Shown: positions 1 to 10,622 of the stretch, one piece after another
Position numbering within the stretch: the stretch's first letter is position 1
Layout of the letters: every line of letters starts with the position of its first letter
Assembly: GCF_040183065.1 (NCBI RefSeq)
Contig: NC_091131.1
Span: 8,171,001-8,235,000, forward strand
Reading direction: 5' to 3'
Origin: Periplaneta americana
Lineage: Eukaryota > Arthropoda > Insecta > Blattodea > Blattidae
Length of the DNA stretch: 64,000 nt
The notes under the pieces: generated by a model
Database searches by the model: none
Told to the model about the DNA's origin: nothing
What the model saw: only the letters and a program-made list of their open reading frames with translations
Position numbers and translations under genes: made by a program

Positions 1-2250
1 ACAAGACTTCAGTCACATCTGTGGCACAAGACTTCAGTCACATCTGTGGCACAAGACTTCAGTCAGTCACATCTGTGACACAAGACTTCAGTCACATCTG
101 TGACACAAGACTTCAGTCACATCTGTGGCACAAGACTTCAGTCAGTCACATCTGTGGCACAAGACTTCAGTCAGTCACATCTGTGGCACAAGACTTCAGT
201 CAGTCACATCTGTGGCACAAGACTTCAGTCAGTCACATCTGTGGCACAAGACTTCAGTCAGTCACATCTGTGGCACAAGACTTCAGTCACATCTGTGGCA
301 CAAGACTTCAGTCAGTCACATCTGTGGCACAAGACTTCAGTCAGTCACATCTGTGACACAAGACTTCAGTCACATCCGTGGCACAAGACTTCAGTCAGTC
401 ACATCTGTGGCACAAGACTTCAGTCAGTCACATCTGTGGCACAATACTTCAGTCAATCACATCTTTGGCACAAGACTTCAGTCAGTCACATCTGTGGCAC
501 AATACTTCAGTCAGTCACATCTGTGGCACAAGACTTCAGTCAATCACATCTTTGGCACAAGACTTCAGTCAGTCACATCTGTGGCACAAGACTTCAGTCA
601 ATCACATCTTTGGCACAATACTTCAGTCAGTCACATTTGTGGCACAAGACTTCAGTCAATCACATCTTTGGCACAAGACTTCAGTCAGTCACATCTGTGG
701 CACAATACTTCAGTCAGTTACATCTGTGGCACAAGACTTCAGTCAGTCACATCTGTGACACAAGACTTCAGTCACATCTGTGGCACAAGACTTCAGTCAG
801 TCACATCTGTGGCACAAGACTTCAGTCAGTCACATCTGTGGCACAATACTTCAGTCACATCTGTGGCACAAGACTTCAGTCAATCACATCTTTGGCACAA
901 GACTTCAGTCAGTCACATCTGTGGCACAATACTTCAGTCAGTCACATCTGTGGCACAAGACTTCAGTCAATCACATCTTTGGCACAAGACTTCAGTCAGT
1001 CACATCTGTGGCACAAGACTTCAGTCAATCACATCTTTGGCACAATACTTCAGTCAGTCACATCTGTGGCACAAGACTTCAGTCAATCACATCTTTGGCA
1101 CAATACTTCAGTCAGTCACATCTGTGGCACAAGACTTCAGTCAATCACATCTTTGGCACAAGACTTCAGTCAGTCACATCTGTGGCACAATACTTCAGTC
1201 AGTTACATGTGTGGCACAAGACTTCAGTCAGTCACATCTGTGGCACAATACTTCAGTCACATCTGTGGCACAAGACTTCAGTCAATCACATCTTTGGCAC
1301 AAGACTTCAGTCAGTCACATCTGTGGCACAATACTTCAGTCAATCACATCTTTGGCACAAGACTTCAGTCAGTCACATCTGTGGCACAAGACTTCAGTCA
1401 GTCACATCTGTGGCACAAGACTTCAGTCAGTCACATCTGTGGCACAAGACTTCAGTCAGTCACATCTGTGGCACAAGACTTCAGTCAATCACATCTTTGG
1501 CACAATACTTCAGTCAGTCACATCTGTGGCACAAGACTTCAGTCAATCACATCTTTGGCACAAGACTTCAGTCAGTCACATCTGTGGCACAATACTTCAG
1601 TCAGTTACATCTGTGGCACAAGACTTCAGTCAGTCACATCCGTGGCACAAGACTTCAGTCAGTCACATCTGTGGCACAAGACTTCAGTCAGTCACATCTG
1701 TGGCACAAGACTTCAGTCAGTCACATCTGTGGCACAATACTTCAGTCACATCTGTGGCACAATACTTCAGTCACATCTGTGGCACAAGACTTCAGTCAAT
1801 CACATCTTTGGCACAAGACTTCAGTCAGTCACATCTGTGGCACAATACTTCAGTCAATCACATCTTTGGCACAAGACTTCAGTCAGTCACATCTGTGGCA
1901 CAAGACTTCAGTCAGTCACATCTGTGGCACAAGACTTCAGTCAATCACATCTTTGGCACAAGACTTCAGTCAGTCACATCTGTGGCACAAGACTTCAGTC
2001 AATCACATCTTTGGCACAAGACTTCAGTCAGTCACATCTGTGGCACAAGACTTCAGTCAGTCACATGTGTGGCACAAGACTTCAGTCAATCACATCTGTG
2101 ACACAAGACTTCAGTCAGTCACATTTGTGACACAAGACTTCAGTCAGTCACATCTGTGGCACAAGACTTCAGTCAATCACATCTGTGGCACAAGACTTCA
2201 GTCAATCAAATCTGTCAGACAATATTTCGGTTAATCATATCTTTCAGGTA
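1..2250. repeat. 25/29-bp tandem satellite array, about 80 units
   Basis: The basic unit is ACAAGACTTCAGTCACATC followed by TGTGGC (25 bp). Most units carry an extra CAGT, giving 29 bp. Recurrent variants are ACAATACTTC, TCAATCACATCTTTGGC and TGTGACAC. From about 430 to 2000 the variants often follow a three-unit rhythm of 87 bp. Because 87 is a multiple of 3 and the unit lacks stop codons, all three forward frames stay open for long stretches. These openings (for example 100-2130 and 125-2101) are repeat translations, not genes. The array decays at 2200-2250 into divergent units. The left edge is outside the window. Confidence 0.97.
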
Positions 2251-2889
2251 ATACATAGATCAGCCAAATCTATCAGTAAGAGATTATCTAGGGGCAGCTA
2301 GTTCTAATCTAATGAAGTGTAGTGAATTCGAATTTGAAAAGACTGATCGATCTTTTCGATAGTTCAGTTGAAGCAAGCTCTGTTAAAACTCTCACTATGA
2401 GCTATTGGTTGGCATGAATGGAAGGCTGAACATATGTTTCTTTCATGAAATAAGGACAGCCGTCAATGCAGGCCTACTGTGCAACCTGGCCTTTCCCTGC
2501 AGGAACTGAAGAAATAAGAGGAAACCGCAGGCCGGTTAACAGGCAAGCACCTACGTCCGGCCTCAAGGCTACTTTGCAATCACCGTTGACTCGTCAAATA
2601 GCAGTGTCCGGGCGGAAGTACCTCATATGAGGAGGAAGCGCTTCTGTTTCCGGCTCTGTTAAGATTTGGGGTTCAGTTTCTAGCAGAAAACAGGGGCAAT
2701 AACTTATTTTAGACTTCTTTTAATAAGACTGAGTTTCAACATAATATAAATAATTTTAAATCAAAGGGATTTAATTCACTCTCCAGTTTACACACGACAA
2801 AGGTATAATATTTATCAATAAGTCGTTTTTACAAAGAGAACTTCCTGAAGTACCGCTACATGAATAATAAAACGAAATAATTATGCAAT
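2251..2889. other. Intergenic, nothing recognised
   Basis: Mixed-composition sequence between the satellite and the first inverted-repeat element. A more GC-rich patch lies at about 2470-2670. I see no coding frame with family resemblance and no repeat shared with the rest of the window. Confidence 0.5.
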
Positions 2890-3784
2890 TTAAGGGGAGA
2901 GGATGGTATTTTTTTTAACTTTTTTCCTATTTGGTGTAAAATATTAATTTTTTTGTATGTAGAGAGCTCATAGCTGTGGCAACTCAACCAAATAAAAATA
3001 TTTTGAAAAAAAAAAAAATGTTTGGGGGCCCAAATTTGAAAAAAAAAAATATATATATACCCAATGCAGGATAGTACTAAAACCGATGTATCTAAACCGT
3101 TTTCAAAGATAGATTCAAACAGTTTTTGCAATGTATTTGCAAAAGCATGTTTTACAAACTGTAACAGAAATTCGATATTAGTCCCTACGTTTGTAAAATA
3201 AGCAATTAAAATTTAATAACAATTTTCTGATTTCCTTTCTTGCAAACAAACGGAAGTATTTTTGAAATGAAATCAATTAACAAAATTCTGTTACAGAGAA
3301 ATGTTTCCTAATAGTCTAAAGAATGTGTGTTCTAAATTTCATGCATGTATCTTTAATAGTTCAGAAATTATATCCATTTTTGTTTGCAATGTATCAAAAA
3401 AAATGAAGTTACTGGAAACCGATAAAAGGGGGCGAGTGATTTAAAAATCCATAGCGCAGGAAGTTTAAAAATGACGTCTCAACATCCGATAAGGGCACAA
3501 ATACCCACAAAATGTTATGCAATGCATTCCACACATATCAAAGAGTATTTTAAAGAAAAAACTTTTTTTTTAATTTAATTTACCGGAAACAACAATAAAA
3601 GTGGGCGAGTGATTTAAAAATCCATAACGCAGGAAGTTTAAAAATGGCGACTCAACATCCGATAAGGGCACAAATACCCACAAAATGTTATGCTATGCAT
3701 TCCACACATATCACAGCGTATTTTAAAGAATTTCTTTTTTAATTTACTCATCTTTCACCAAAAAATACCATCCTCTCCCCTTAA
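2890..3784. mobile_element. TTAA-flanked inverted-repeat DNA element, non-autonomous
   Basis: A perfect inverted repeat reads TTAA-GGGGAGAGGATGGTATT at 2890-2909 and its complement at 3765-3784, with a few more matching T/A bases inside. TTAA on each side fits the target-site preference of the piggyBac superfamily. TTAA is its own complement, so it could equally be part of the repeat. The 895-bp body is AT-rich, has no transposase-like frame and contains a 173-bp tandem duplication. The small minus frame at 2856-3131 crosses the left end and looks accidental. Assignment to piggyBac is inference. Confidence 0.7.
3411..3756. repeat. Two-copy tandem duplication, period 173 bp
   Basis: The block containing GGCGAGTGATTTAAAAATCC and GGGCACAAATACCCACAAAA occurs at about 3411-3583 and again at about 3584-3756, with a handful of substitutions. 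It lies inside the TTAA-flanked element and was probably duplicated after or during its amplification. Confidence 0.9.
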
Positions 3785-3841
3785 ATGAAGAAAACCAAAG
3801 TTATGAGTCATGGCCTTAGAGGATCCTTGTCAATGAGATGA

Positions 3842-3844
3842 AAC

Positions 3845-3880
<36 letters not shown>
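3842..3880. repeat. (ATT)n microsatellite
   Basis: Uninterrupted ATT trinucleotide run of about 13 units just outside the TTAA element. Confidence 0.95.
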
Positions 3881-3881
<1 letters not shown>

Positions 3882-4199
3882 ATTTGTAATGCATTAGCAG
3901 CAAATTCCTATGTCCAAAACCTACACTCTTATATCCTTCCTCAAACCTTCTCTCCATCAACCCATTCTCGTTTTTGTAACCCTTTTTTCACACATTGCTT
4001 TATTCACTTCCTTCATCTATTATTTCGAGGTCTTCTTCTTCTTCTTCTTTCTCTTCCTCCATACGGAATTCAATCTAGTACTTGATTTGGCAACCTTTAA
4101 TCTTCTTGGAACCTGGATCATTCGTCATAAATTGGTCGTCATGTGTCTGATTCGTCACATATTATATTTTCGTCATGGGACTTTGGGTTACATAATATG

Positions 4200-4758
4200 C
4201 TTTTGTCACAGGGTTATGTGTCACAAAATATTTCAATGGCTTTCATTTTTATAGCATCGCACAATTTTTCGATCTTTTATTTGTATAGCATCGAAAAACA
4301 TTTCCATGGATTTATTTTTTGTAATATCGTAACCATGGTTCTTATTTTTATAGTGTGACAGACATTTCGATGGTTTTTATTTTTATAGTGTCACAAAGGT
4401 TTCCATGGTTTTTATTTTTGTAATATGGTAACCCATGCTTTTATTTTTATAATGTCACTAACATTTTCATGGTTTTTATTTTTATAATAATGTAACCATG
4501 GTTTTGTTTTTATAATGTCACAAACATTTCCATGGTTTTTATTTTTAAAATATCAAAAAAATGTCCATGGATTTTATTTGTATAATATCGTAACCATGGT
4601 TTTATTTTTATAATGTTAGAAACATTTCCATGGTTTTTATTTGTATGATATGGAAACCATGGTTTTTATTTTTACAGTGTCACAATCATTTTCCTGGTTG
4701 TTATTGTTATAGTGGCGCAAATATTTTCATGGTTTTTATTTTTATAGTATTGCAAACA
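4200..4758. repeat. Degenerate ~36-bp tandem repeat
   Basis: Units of roughly 36 bp share TTTCCATGGTTTTTATTTTT followed by ATAGTATCGCAAACA-like sequence. They are diverged and sometimes truncated. This zone grades into the regular 144-bp array that follows and looks like its older edge. Short open frames here (3910-4254, 4143-4358) are low-complexity Phe/Ile/Tyr translations. Confidence 0.85.
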
Positions 4759-5495
4759 TTTCCATGTTTTTATTTTTATAGTATCGCAATACAGTTCTAT
4801 GGTTTTTATTCGATACTATCACGTAACATTTTCATATATTTGTTTATTTATATAGCGTTTCAAAACGTTTCCATGGTTTTTATTTTTATAGTATCGCAAA
4901 CATTTCCATGTTTTTATTTTTATAGTATCGCAATACATTTCTATGGTTTTTATTCGATACTATCACGTAACATTTTCATATATTTGTTTATTTATATTGC
5001 GTTTCAAAACGTTTCCATGGTTTTTATTTTGATAGTATCGCAAACATTTCCATGTTTTTATTTTTATAGTATCGCAATACAGTTCTATGGTTTTTATTCG
5101 ATACTATCACGTAACATTTTCATATATTTGTTTATTTATATAGCGTTTCAAAACGTTTCCATGGTTTTTATTTTGATAGTATCGCAAACATTTCCATGTT
5201 TTTATTTTTATAGTATCGCAATACAGTTCTATGGTTTTTATTCGATACTATCACGTAACATTTTCATATATTTGTTTATTTATATAGCGTTTCAAAACGT
5301 TTCCATGGTTTTTATTTTGATAGTATCGCAAACATTTCCATGTTTTTATTTTTATAGTATCGCAATACATTTCTATGGTTTTTATTCGATACTATCACGT
5401 AACATTTTCATATATTTGTTTATTTATATTGCGTTTCAAAACGTTTCCATGGTTTTTATTTTTATAGTATCGCAAACATTTCCAAGGTTTTTATT
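4759..5495. repeat. 144-bp higher-order tandem repeat (4 x 36 bp), five copies
   Basis: The landmark GGTTTTTATTCGATACTATC recurs at 4801, 4945, 5089, 5233 and 5377, exactly 144 bp apart. Each 144-bp block holds four diverged 36-bp subunits, so the array is a higher-order repeat. Since 144 is a multiple of 3, a 300-codon frame (4630-5532, plus strand) stays open and repeats a 48-residue block rich in Phe, Ile and Tyr. I treat that frame as a by-product. Copies differ at only a few sites (for example ATAG versus ATTG before CGTTTC), which indicates recent homogenisation. Confidence 0.95.
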
Positions 5496-7035
5496 CTTAT
5501 GCCACAGGAAAAATATTATTTCTCGTGGATGAAGTGGAACTTATTGCTCACAGATATATCAGAACTTTGAACAATCGAAAATGAATATTCTTGTGACGAA
5601 TCTGGTGTGGTGACGTATCGTCCTTAAGTGACGAAAAGCTCTGTGACAAAGTGTGGAAAATCATTACGTTGACGAAAGTTTTGTGACGAAAATCTCTAGA
5701 ACCCACTCGTTTCACATGTCCAGACCACTCCAATTATCTGTAGTGTACATACTGGAAAATTACATTTTTCATATTTATCTTTTTTCTAACGACCTCATAC
5801 TCTTTGACGTTTAGAATGTCTGGCTGTAGAATTTAAAAAATCATTTCCAATGATAATAATTTTGAGAGCAAATTTTTATTCATCCCCTAAGCTTCCGCTC
5901 CATATGTCAGTGTAGTTCGAACTATAGTCATATATTTTAAGTCTGGTGTCTTTAAATATATTTATTCCTATGATATCCTATTTAACATAGTTGTTGCTGA
6001 TATCCCTTTATTTAGGACCATAACATATTTAATACCATTTTCTTGATTAGCTTCCTTACTCATTTTTTAAATTTATTACACTCTTTACTGAAACTTCTCC
6101 ATTTTGCATAAATAAATCTCTAGTATTTTCACCACATCACAATGTTTGATCTGGTAGCAGTTTGTTTCATAGTATCTTTTATATATAACAGATTGCCAAG
6201 CTTTAAAGGCTTTGACTGCAACAACTCTTATCAATTTCACTATGCTGCCATCTAGCTACTGCATATGAAATCACGTTATAACTTTCATTTGAATTGCATG
6301 GAGCAACTGTACTTCCATCCAGCGATCGTTCCCAATCGACGCTGGCGATCCTGGTGGTTGTTCTCTTCCACATGTTACCGTTTTTAACATGGGGAAGGTC
6401 AATCTCTTATATATGTGATCAGGGATAGTATGAATTGTTTTAAGAACATTGTATACATTTAGTGTACCTCCAATGTTCCTAATGTAGCTAATTCCAATGT
6501 CACCAACAGTGACAAAGACCAATATTATACAAGATGTAAGCGATATATACTGTCAAAAATAATACAGACAGTGAAATTTAATTATTTATTATAATTTTAT
6601 TTTTAATCTGTAAAATACCATGTTTTTAAGATTGGTAGTAGTCTATTTATTTGTTTACATTTCGATTGAACGTGAATTCCATTGCCAATGACTTTGCGTA
6701 CAACACATACCAATACACAACAGAGTAACAAACGACTGCTTCAGCGTACGTATCGGGTCAAGGTATATAACAACTGTCTATTCTCTTTTTCAAAAACATT
6801 AGACTGACAAAACATATTTTTTTCTGGGAAAAACATTGACAGTTACAGAAAAACGTTATTTGACTTTTTCCTTCAGTTGTTTATGCTCTACCACCAGTAA
6901 TTTTCGACAGTTTATATCGTTTACACCCTGTATAATAGCAGTTGATATTCACAGTTTTATTTTTTCAGTTACTAATTTTTTAATACGGGACGAAAATATG
7001 TCCCGAAGACTTCTTTTGAGACAACGGCACACATT
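5496..7035. other. Intergenic, AT-rich; nothing firmly recognised
   Basis: At 5580-5700 the motif GTGACGAA/TTGACGAA recurs on the plus strand. Its complement, TTCGTCAC-like, recurs at 4110-4180 on the other flank of the 36-bp array, giving a loose inverted relationship across it. Small frames at 5548-5733 and 6271-6522 (minus) and 6836-7132 (plus) show no family resemblance. The last one is largely poly-Glu from a GAA microsatellite. Confidence 0.5.
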
Positions 7036-7084
7036 AGAAGAAGAAGAAGAAGAAGAAGAAGAAAAAGAAGAAGAAGAAGAAGCG
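7036..7084. repeat. (GAA)n microsatellite
   Basis: About 16 GAA units with one AAA interruption. It accounts for the poly-Glu stretch read on the plus strand and the poly-Ser stretch on the minus strand. The flanks GGGACGAAAATATGTCCCG and GCGGGACGTATGTCCG are partly palindromic. Confidence 0.9.
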
Positions 7085-7915
7085 ATATCCCGTATTTGCG
7101 GGACGTATGTCCGAAGCCTCTTGGTATTGTAAATCTGCATTTAAGTGAAAATTCTAAATACAGTGTATATTTTTTGTAGCGTCAAATATTTTTTCTTCAC
7201 ACTTGATAGAATGAGAAAATCACAGCGATAGATAAATCTCTACCTAAACGGACTCTCATCCTCTTGATTTGCAGCCAGAAACATGAAACCAGTTCTTCCA
7301 TCGAGGGAAGCCTACTTCTGGCTGTTCTATTCTTTACCGCTTTAGCCACGAAATCGCAGTAGCAGCAGAAGCGAGCCCGTGTTTACTGGATTTCCTGGTT
7401 TAACGTTCGCTATAAATAGCGGCCGAGTAACTCCAACAACGGATCACCGGGTCCGAGCACACGTGGGTTCGAAGTGCAGCAGGTGACGCGTGGGATGACA
7501 ACGCTTTTCAACTTTTTCCCTCGTTATCACAAAAACACTTCCACGTGGGGTGCGAGCGTAGCGTAGGAGTCCCGACTTCAAAATATGACGAGTCCAAAAG
7601 CTGTTGTTTAAGGTGGACGCGTTGGGCCAGATGCTCCAGGTCCTGAACCACCATGAACACGAAAAACGTCTCTTCAACTTTATTTCGTCTTGGCTTCCAG
7701 AAGTCAAAAAGTTGGTCCATATTCAGAGCTACTTACACAACGTCAGATGTAGGCAGTAACTTAGTGGTCGAAGCCATCTAATAAGGACGTAGTGCTCCAC
7801 AGCTAATCCATGCGAAAAGTGTCAAAATCATTAATTCATTGTTGGTTACATTTTTTTTATTACACTTATGCCACATTTACAATCTGTCTACAATAGACAA
7901 TAAGTAAATATTATA
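7085..7915. other. Unassigned; two overlapping minus-strand frames of unknown nature
   Basis: Minus-strand frames at 7444-7707 (87 codons) and 7508-7720 (70 codons) overlap in different phases. The 70-codon product begins MDQLFDFWKPRRNKVEET and reads as ordinary protein sequence, but I cannot name a family. A TATA-like element (CTATAAATAGC, about 7409) lies close by on the plus strand. A degenerate exon or repeat-derived peptide is possible. No function is proposed. Confidence 0.3.
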
Positions 7916-8623
7916 ATAGTAATATGAGTTACAAGAGCGGTATGTTGACGTTTTCATGTTCGAGGAAAAGATTGGAAAAGCGAAACGTAGTTGAGCTTTT
8001 TTAATTTCCGAGAACATGAAAACAAACATACCGCTCGTGTATCGTACATTATTTTGTGCGAAGATCGTTTATTACATACCTGAAAGAGGAATTTCTAATT
8101 AGTTGCAATGAAATCTCCATCTTGGTTTCTGTTCAATGACGGCAACTTTGGAAAACAAATATATCTATCTTCAACATTGTTCCTATGAAATTTTTTCTGT
8201 ATTTACTATACTGCAGCAGGCCGTGATATACGTCTGTCTTTTTTTTCCCCCAGTCTATGATGAGTCTGGAATCTTGTTGATTTTTTCAAGGCTTCCTTAA
8301 TGTTACTTGCATTAAAATGCAGTAACTTTTGTGGTGATGTAGAGTTTACTTAATTTTTGCAAGTATTTAAAAACAATAATTAACAGTGCAATTTAGGTGA
8401 AATTTCAGTGGTAAGTTTCCAATTTATGATTATTACTATAATGAACGTCTTTAAAAATAATATGTTAAAAGCCTAAAGCAGTAAAATGAATATGACGCTT
8501 AAGCGGTAAGAATAGGGAAATTGTTATGTGTGTTACGTTGGGAATGCTGAATGTGGTATTTCACACTTACCGCGTATTGGTTTTGTGCGGAAAGCAAGCA
8601 AATACGCACGATCTCGCACAAAA
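7916..8623. mobile_element. Dispersed repeat 'DR-810', copy 1 (deleted internally)
   Basis: This block recurs at 35619-36431 and 58387-59195. All copies start ATAGTAATAT, run into a hairpin whose arms read AGAGCGGTATGTTGACGTTTT and GAAAACAAACATACCGCTC, and end at CGATCTCGCACAAAA. A second inverted pair is TTTTGTGCGAAGATCG early in the element and CGATCTCGCACAAAA at its end. Copy 1 lacks about 100 bp near 8256 that the other two retain. No coding potential is seen. The class of element is unknown. Confidence 0.85.
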
Positions 8624-8689
8624 GAATATGACATGAGTGGAGATGTTATCCCATGACAACACTCCAAAAGAAAAATAACAATGTTTTTA

Positions 8690-9325
8690 GCTGTAGTAAA
8701 AATGAATGGAAGGTCAAGAGCATTGGTCCTTTTAAGTCTTCTTACTGTTTGACTATTATCCAGCAAATTTAATGGTTGATGATTCGGATGTTAATTTAAT
8801 CGGTGCACGTATTTTTTGCTGAATTTAGAGATTTCTTCTTTTACAGTTGAAATGTTTAGATCATGATGAATGACATCATTACGTACATACCATGGTGCAG
8901 TGACAATGGAACGTAACATTTTGGACTGATACCTCTGCAGTATTTCAATGTTTGAGTTGCTAGCAGCTCTCCACAGTTGGATGCCGTATGTCCAGATTGG
9001 TTTTAGTATGACTTTATAAACAAGAAATTTATTTTCTAATGACAGTTTTGATTTAGGTCCCAATAACCAATAGATTTTTGATGTTTTAAAATTTAATTCT
9101 TTACGTTTAGTTTCAATATGTTTACGCCATGTTAATCGGCGATCTAAATGCATACCTAAATATTTAACATCGTCTGCTTCAAGAAGTTCTTTGTTGTACA
9201 GTGTCACAGGAGGACAGTTTTCAGTTCTGGTTCCGAAAGTAGCATGAGCTGATTTGTTTTCAGTCGCTTGTATTCTCCACTTAATTAGCTAGTCTTCTGT
9301 TTCTTTCAATTCATTCTGCAGGTTT
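8690..9325 (-). pseudogene. Jockey-like LINE reverse transcriptase C-terminal relic
   Basis: The frame 9207-8791 encodes the post-catalytic end of a jockey-clade RT, with VKYLGMHLDRRLTWRKHI and ILQRYQSKMLRSIVTAPWYV. The same frame continues upstream through a TAG (9289-9291) into WRIQATENKSAHATFGTR. It continues downstream through a TAA (8791-8793) into LLDNSQTVRRLKRTNALDLP, the usual end of jockey ORF2. Both stops are in phase, so this is a decayed copy rather than two genes. The catalytic YADD region is absent, making it a 5'-truncated copy. DR-810 copy 1 lies just beyond its 3' end. Confidence 0.88.
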
Positions 9326-9425
9326 GGTTACATTTAGATTAAAAACAGTTATTTTCAAAAAACAACCACTGATATGGAAGGAACCGCAGATGAAGTTGTA
9401 CGCCGATATCAACTTGCCCGCGTTA

Positions 9426-9660
9426 ATTTAGGGGGTTATTCTTTGAGATGTTTCAAATAAAGAAGTTAAATAAAATTTTATTCGTTTTTACTTCCTTTTG
9501 AGATAAAAACTGTTTTATATTAAATAACTCATAGCGTGTTCTGGGAAAGCCATTGATTTAATTCCCAAACTGTTAAGTGAATTTAAGAGAGCAGTGTATT
9601 ATGATAAATTATTGAAAGAATTTTAGTTTTTTCCTTTGAATGTGCAGAAATTTGAAAATT
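9426..9660. repeat. Partial copy of the long-TIR element found at 45.1 kb
   Basis: Sequence from TTATTCTTTGAGATGTTTCA to TGTGCAGAAATTTGA aligns with one arm of the element at 45111-45852, including CTTTTGAGATAAAAACTG and AATTTAAGAGAGCAGTGTA. Here the stretch is uninterrupted, whereas the 45-kb copy has a SINE inserted in it. Confidence 0.8.
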
Positions 9661-9684
9661 TAAAATAAACATTTGAAATAAAAG

Positions 9685-10098
9685 AGTGGTAAATTACTTA
9701 GTTATGTGTTAAAAGGAAAAGTGGTAAATTACCTAGTTATGTACTGAAATGAAGACTAATTGGTAAATTACCTAGTCATGTGTTAAGATGAAAAGTAAGT
9801 GGTAAATTACCTAGTTCTGTATTAAAATGAAAACTAAGTGATAAATTGCCCAGATATGTGTTCAAATGAAAACTAAGTGGCAAATTACCTAATTATGTGT
9901 TCAAATGAAAATTAATTGGAAATTTCCTAGTTATGTGTTAGAATGAAAATTAAGTGGTAATTACCTAGTTATGTATTACAATTAAAAGTAAATAATAAGT
10001 GAATTACCTAGTTATGTGTTAAAATAAAAAATAAGTGATAAATTACCTACCTATATGTTAAATTGCAAAGTAAGTAATAAATTACCTGGTTTTAAAAT
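9685..10098. repeat. ~41-bp degenerate tandem repeat, about ten units
   Basis: Units share GTGGTAAATTACCTAGTTAT followed by GTGTTAAAATGAAAACTAA, with many indels and substitutions. It is old compared with the 144-bp array. No unit carries a long open frame. Confidence 0.9.
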
Positions 10099-10248
10099 AT
10101 GAAAGTTACAATAACAACTACATTCTTAAGTGATACGAAGTGTTAAAAGTGTATATTATTTTAATGTACCGAAGTACATATAATATTTCCATGCAGATAT
10201 TCTGCGTCATCATACGATGAAAGAGTAATGGAATGGAGAAAAATTCTC

Positions 10249-10319
10249 TCCGGCGCCGGGATTTGAACCCGGGTTTTCAGCTCTACGTGCTGATGCTTTA
10301 TCCACTAAGCTACACCGGA
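10249..10319 (-). mobile_element. tRNA(Tyr)-like SINE head, 71 nt cloverleaf
   Basis: A full cloverleaf can be drawn by eye. The acceptor stem is TCCGGTG/CGCCGGA, the D stem GCTT/AAGC, the anticodon stem TCAGC/GCTGA with loop ACGTAGA (anticodon GTA, Tyr), and the T stem CCGGG/CCCGG. The A box (TAGCTTAGTGG) and B box (GGTTCAAATCC) are present, and a TTTTT run follows within 10 nt. Against a functional tRNA, position 33 is C instead of the near-universal U, no intron is seen, and long conserved flanks are shared with a second copy. A SINE or tRNA pseudogene is the better call. Confidence 0.75.
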
Positions 10320-10516
10320 TACCCACCCCGGCGTCGGACAGAATCGTCTCAGTTTAAGTTCCAACTCTTGGGTTTCCCCTAGTGGCCGCCCTCTGCACTA
10401 CGTCATAGATGTATATGAACCTAGGACTGAAGTCCACACATGTGCTGAGGTGCACTCGTTATGAGTGACTAGTTGGCCGGGATCCGAGACGATTCTGTCC
10501 GACGCCGGGGTGGGTA

Positions 10517-10587
10517 TCCGGTGTGGCTTAGTGGATAAAGCATCAGCACATAGAGCTGAAAACCCGGGTTCAAATCCCGGCGCCGGA
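10517..10587 (+). mobile_element. tRNA(Tyr)-like SINE head, second copy
   Basis: Same 71-nt fold as the minus copy at 10249-10319. Differences include position 9 (G for A) and the anticodon loop ACATAGA, which gives anticodon ATA. Acceptor, D, anticodon and T stems are all intact, and TTTTT follows downstream. The copy sits in opposite orientation to its partner. Confidence 0.75.
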
Positions 10588-10622
10588 GAGAATTTTTCTC
10601 CGTTCCATTACTCTTTCATCGT

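Larger units (their letters stand above)
10228..10622. repeat. Inverted pair of tRNA-like SINE units
   Basis: The left arm (about 10218-10352, minus orientation) and right arm (about 10483-10622, plus orientation) are near-perfect complements around a ~130-bp centre. Each arm includes a tRNA-like domain, a leader GACGATTCTGTCCGACGCCG and a tail ending TTCCATTACTCTTTCATCG. Confidence 0.9.

Noticed and set aside
21..2234. Long repetitive open frames in the first 2.2 kb as a repeat protein gene
   Set aside because: They are translations of a satellite without stop codons; three overlapping frames are equally open and there is no start context or flanking gene structure.
1..2250. CRISPR array
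   Set aside because: Units are contiguous with no unique spacers, and the surroundings are eukaryotic mobile DNA.
4630..5532. 300-codon membrane-like protein rich in Phe/Ile
   Set aside because: The frame follows a 144-bp higher-order repeat (a multiple of 3); hydrophobicity is due to AT-rich repeat sequence.
7405..7440. TATA-box promoter (CTATAAATAGC)
   Set aside because: A similar motif occurs at about 16033 without a gene, and no initiator or coding exon could be tied to it.
8533..8766. Independent 77-codon gene
   Set aside because: Its first ~22 residues are the jockey C-terminus read past an in-frame stop; the rest runs into a dispersed repeat.
10249..10587. Two functional tRNA(Tyr) genes
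   Set aside because: Position 33 is C, no intron is seen, the anticodons differ, and long flanks are shared with a third degenerate copy. SINE origin fits better.
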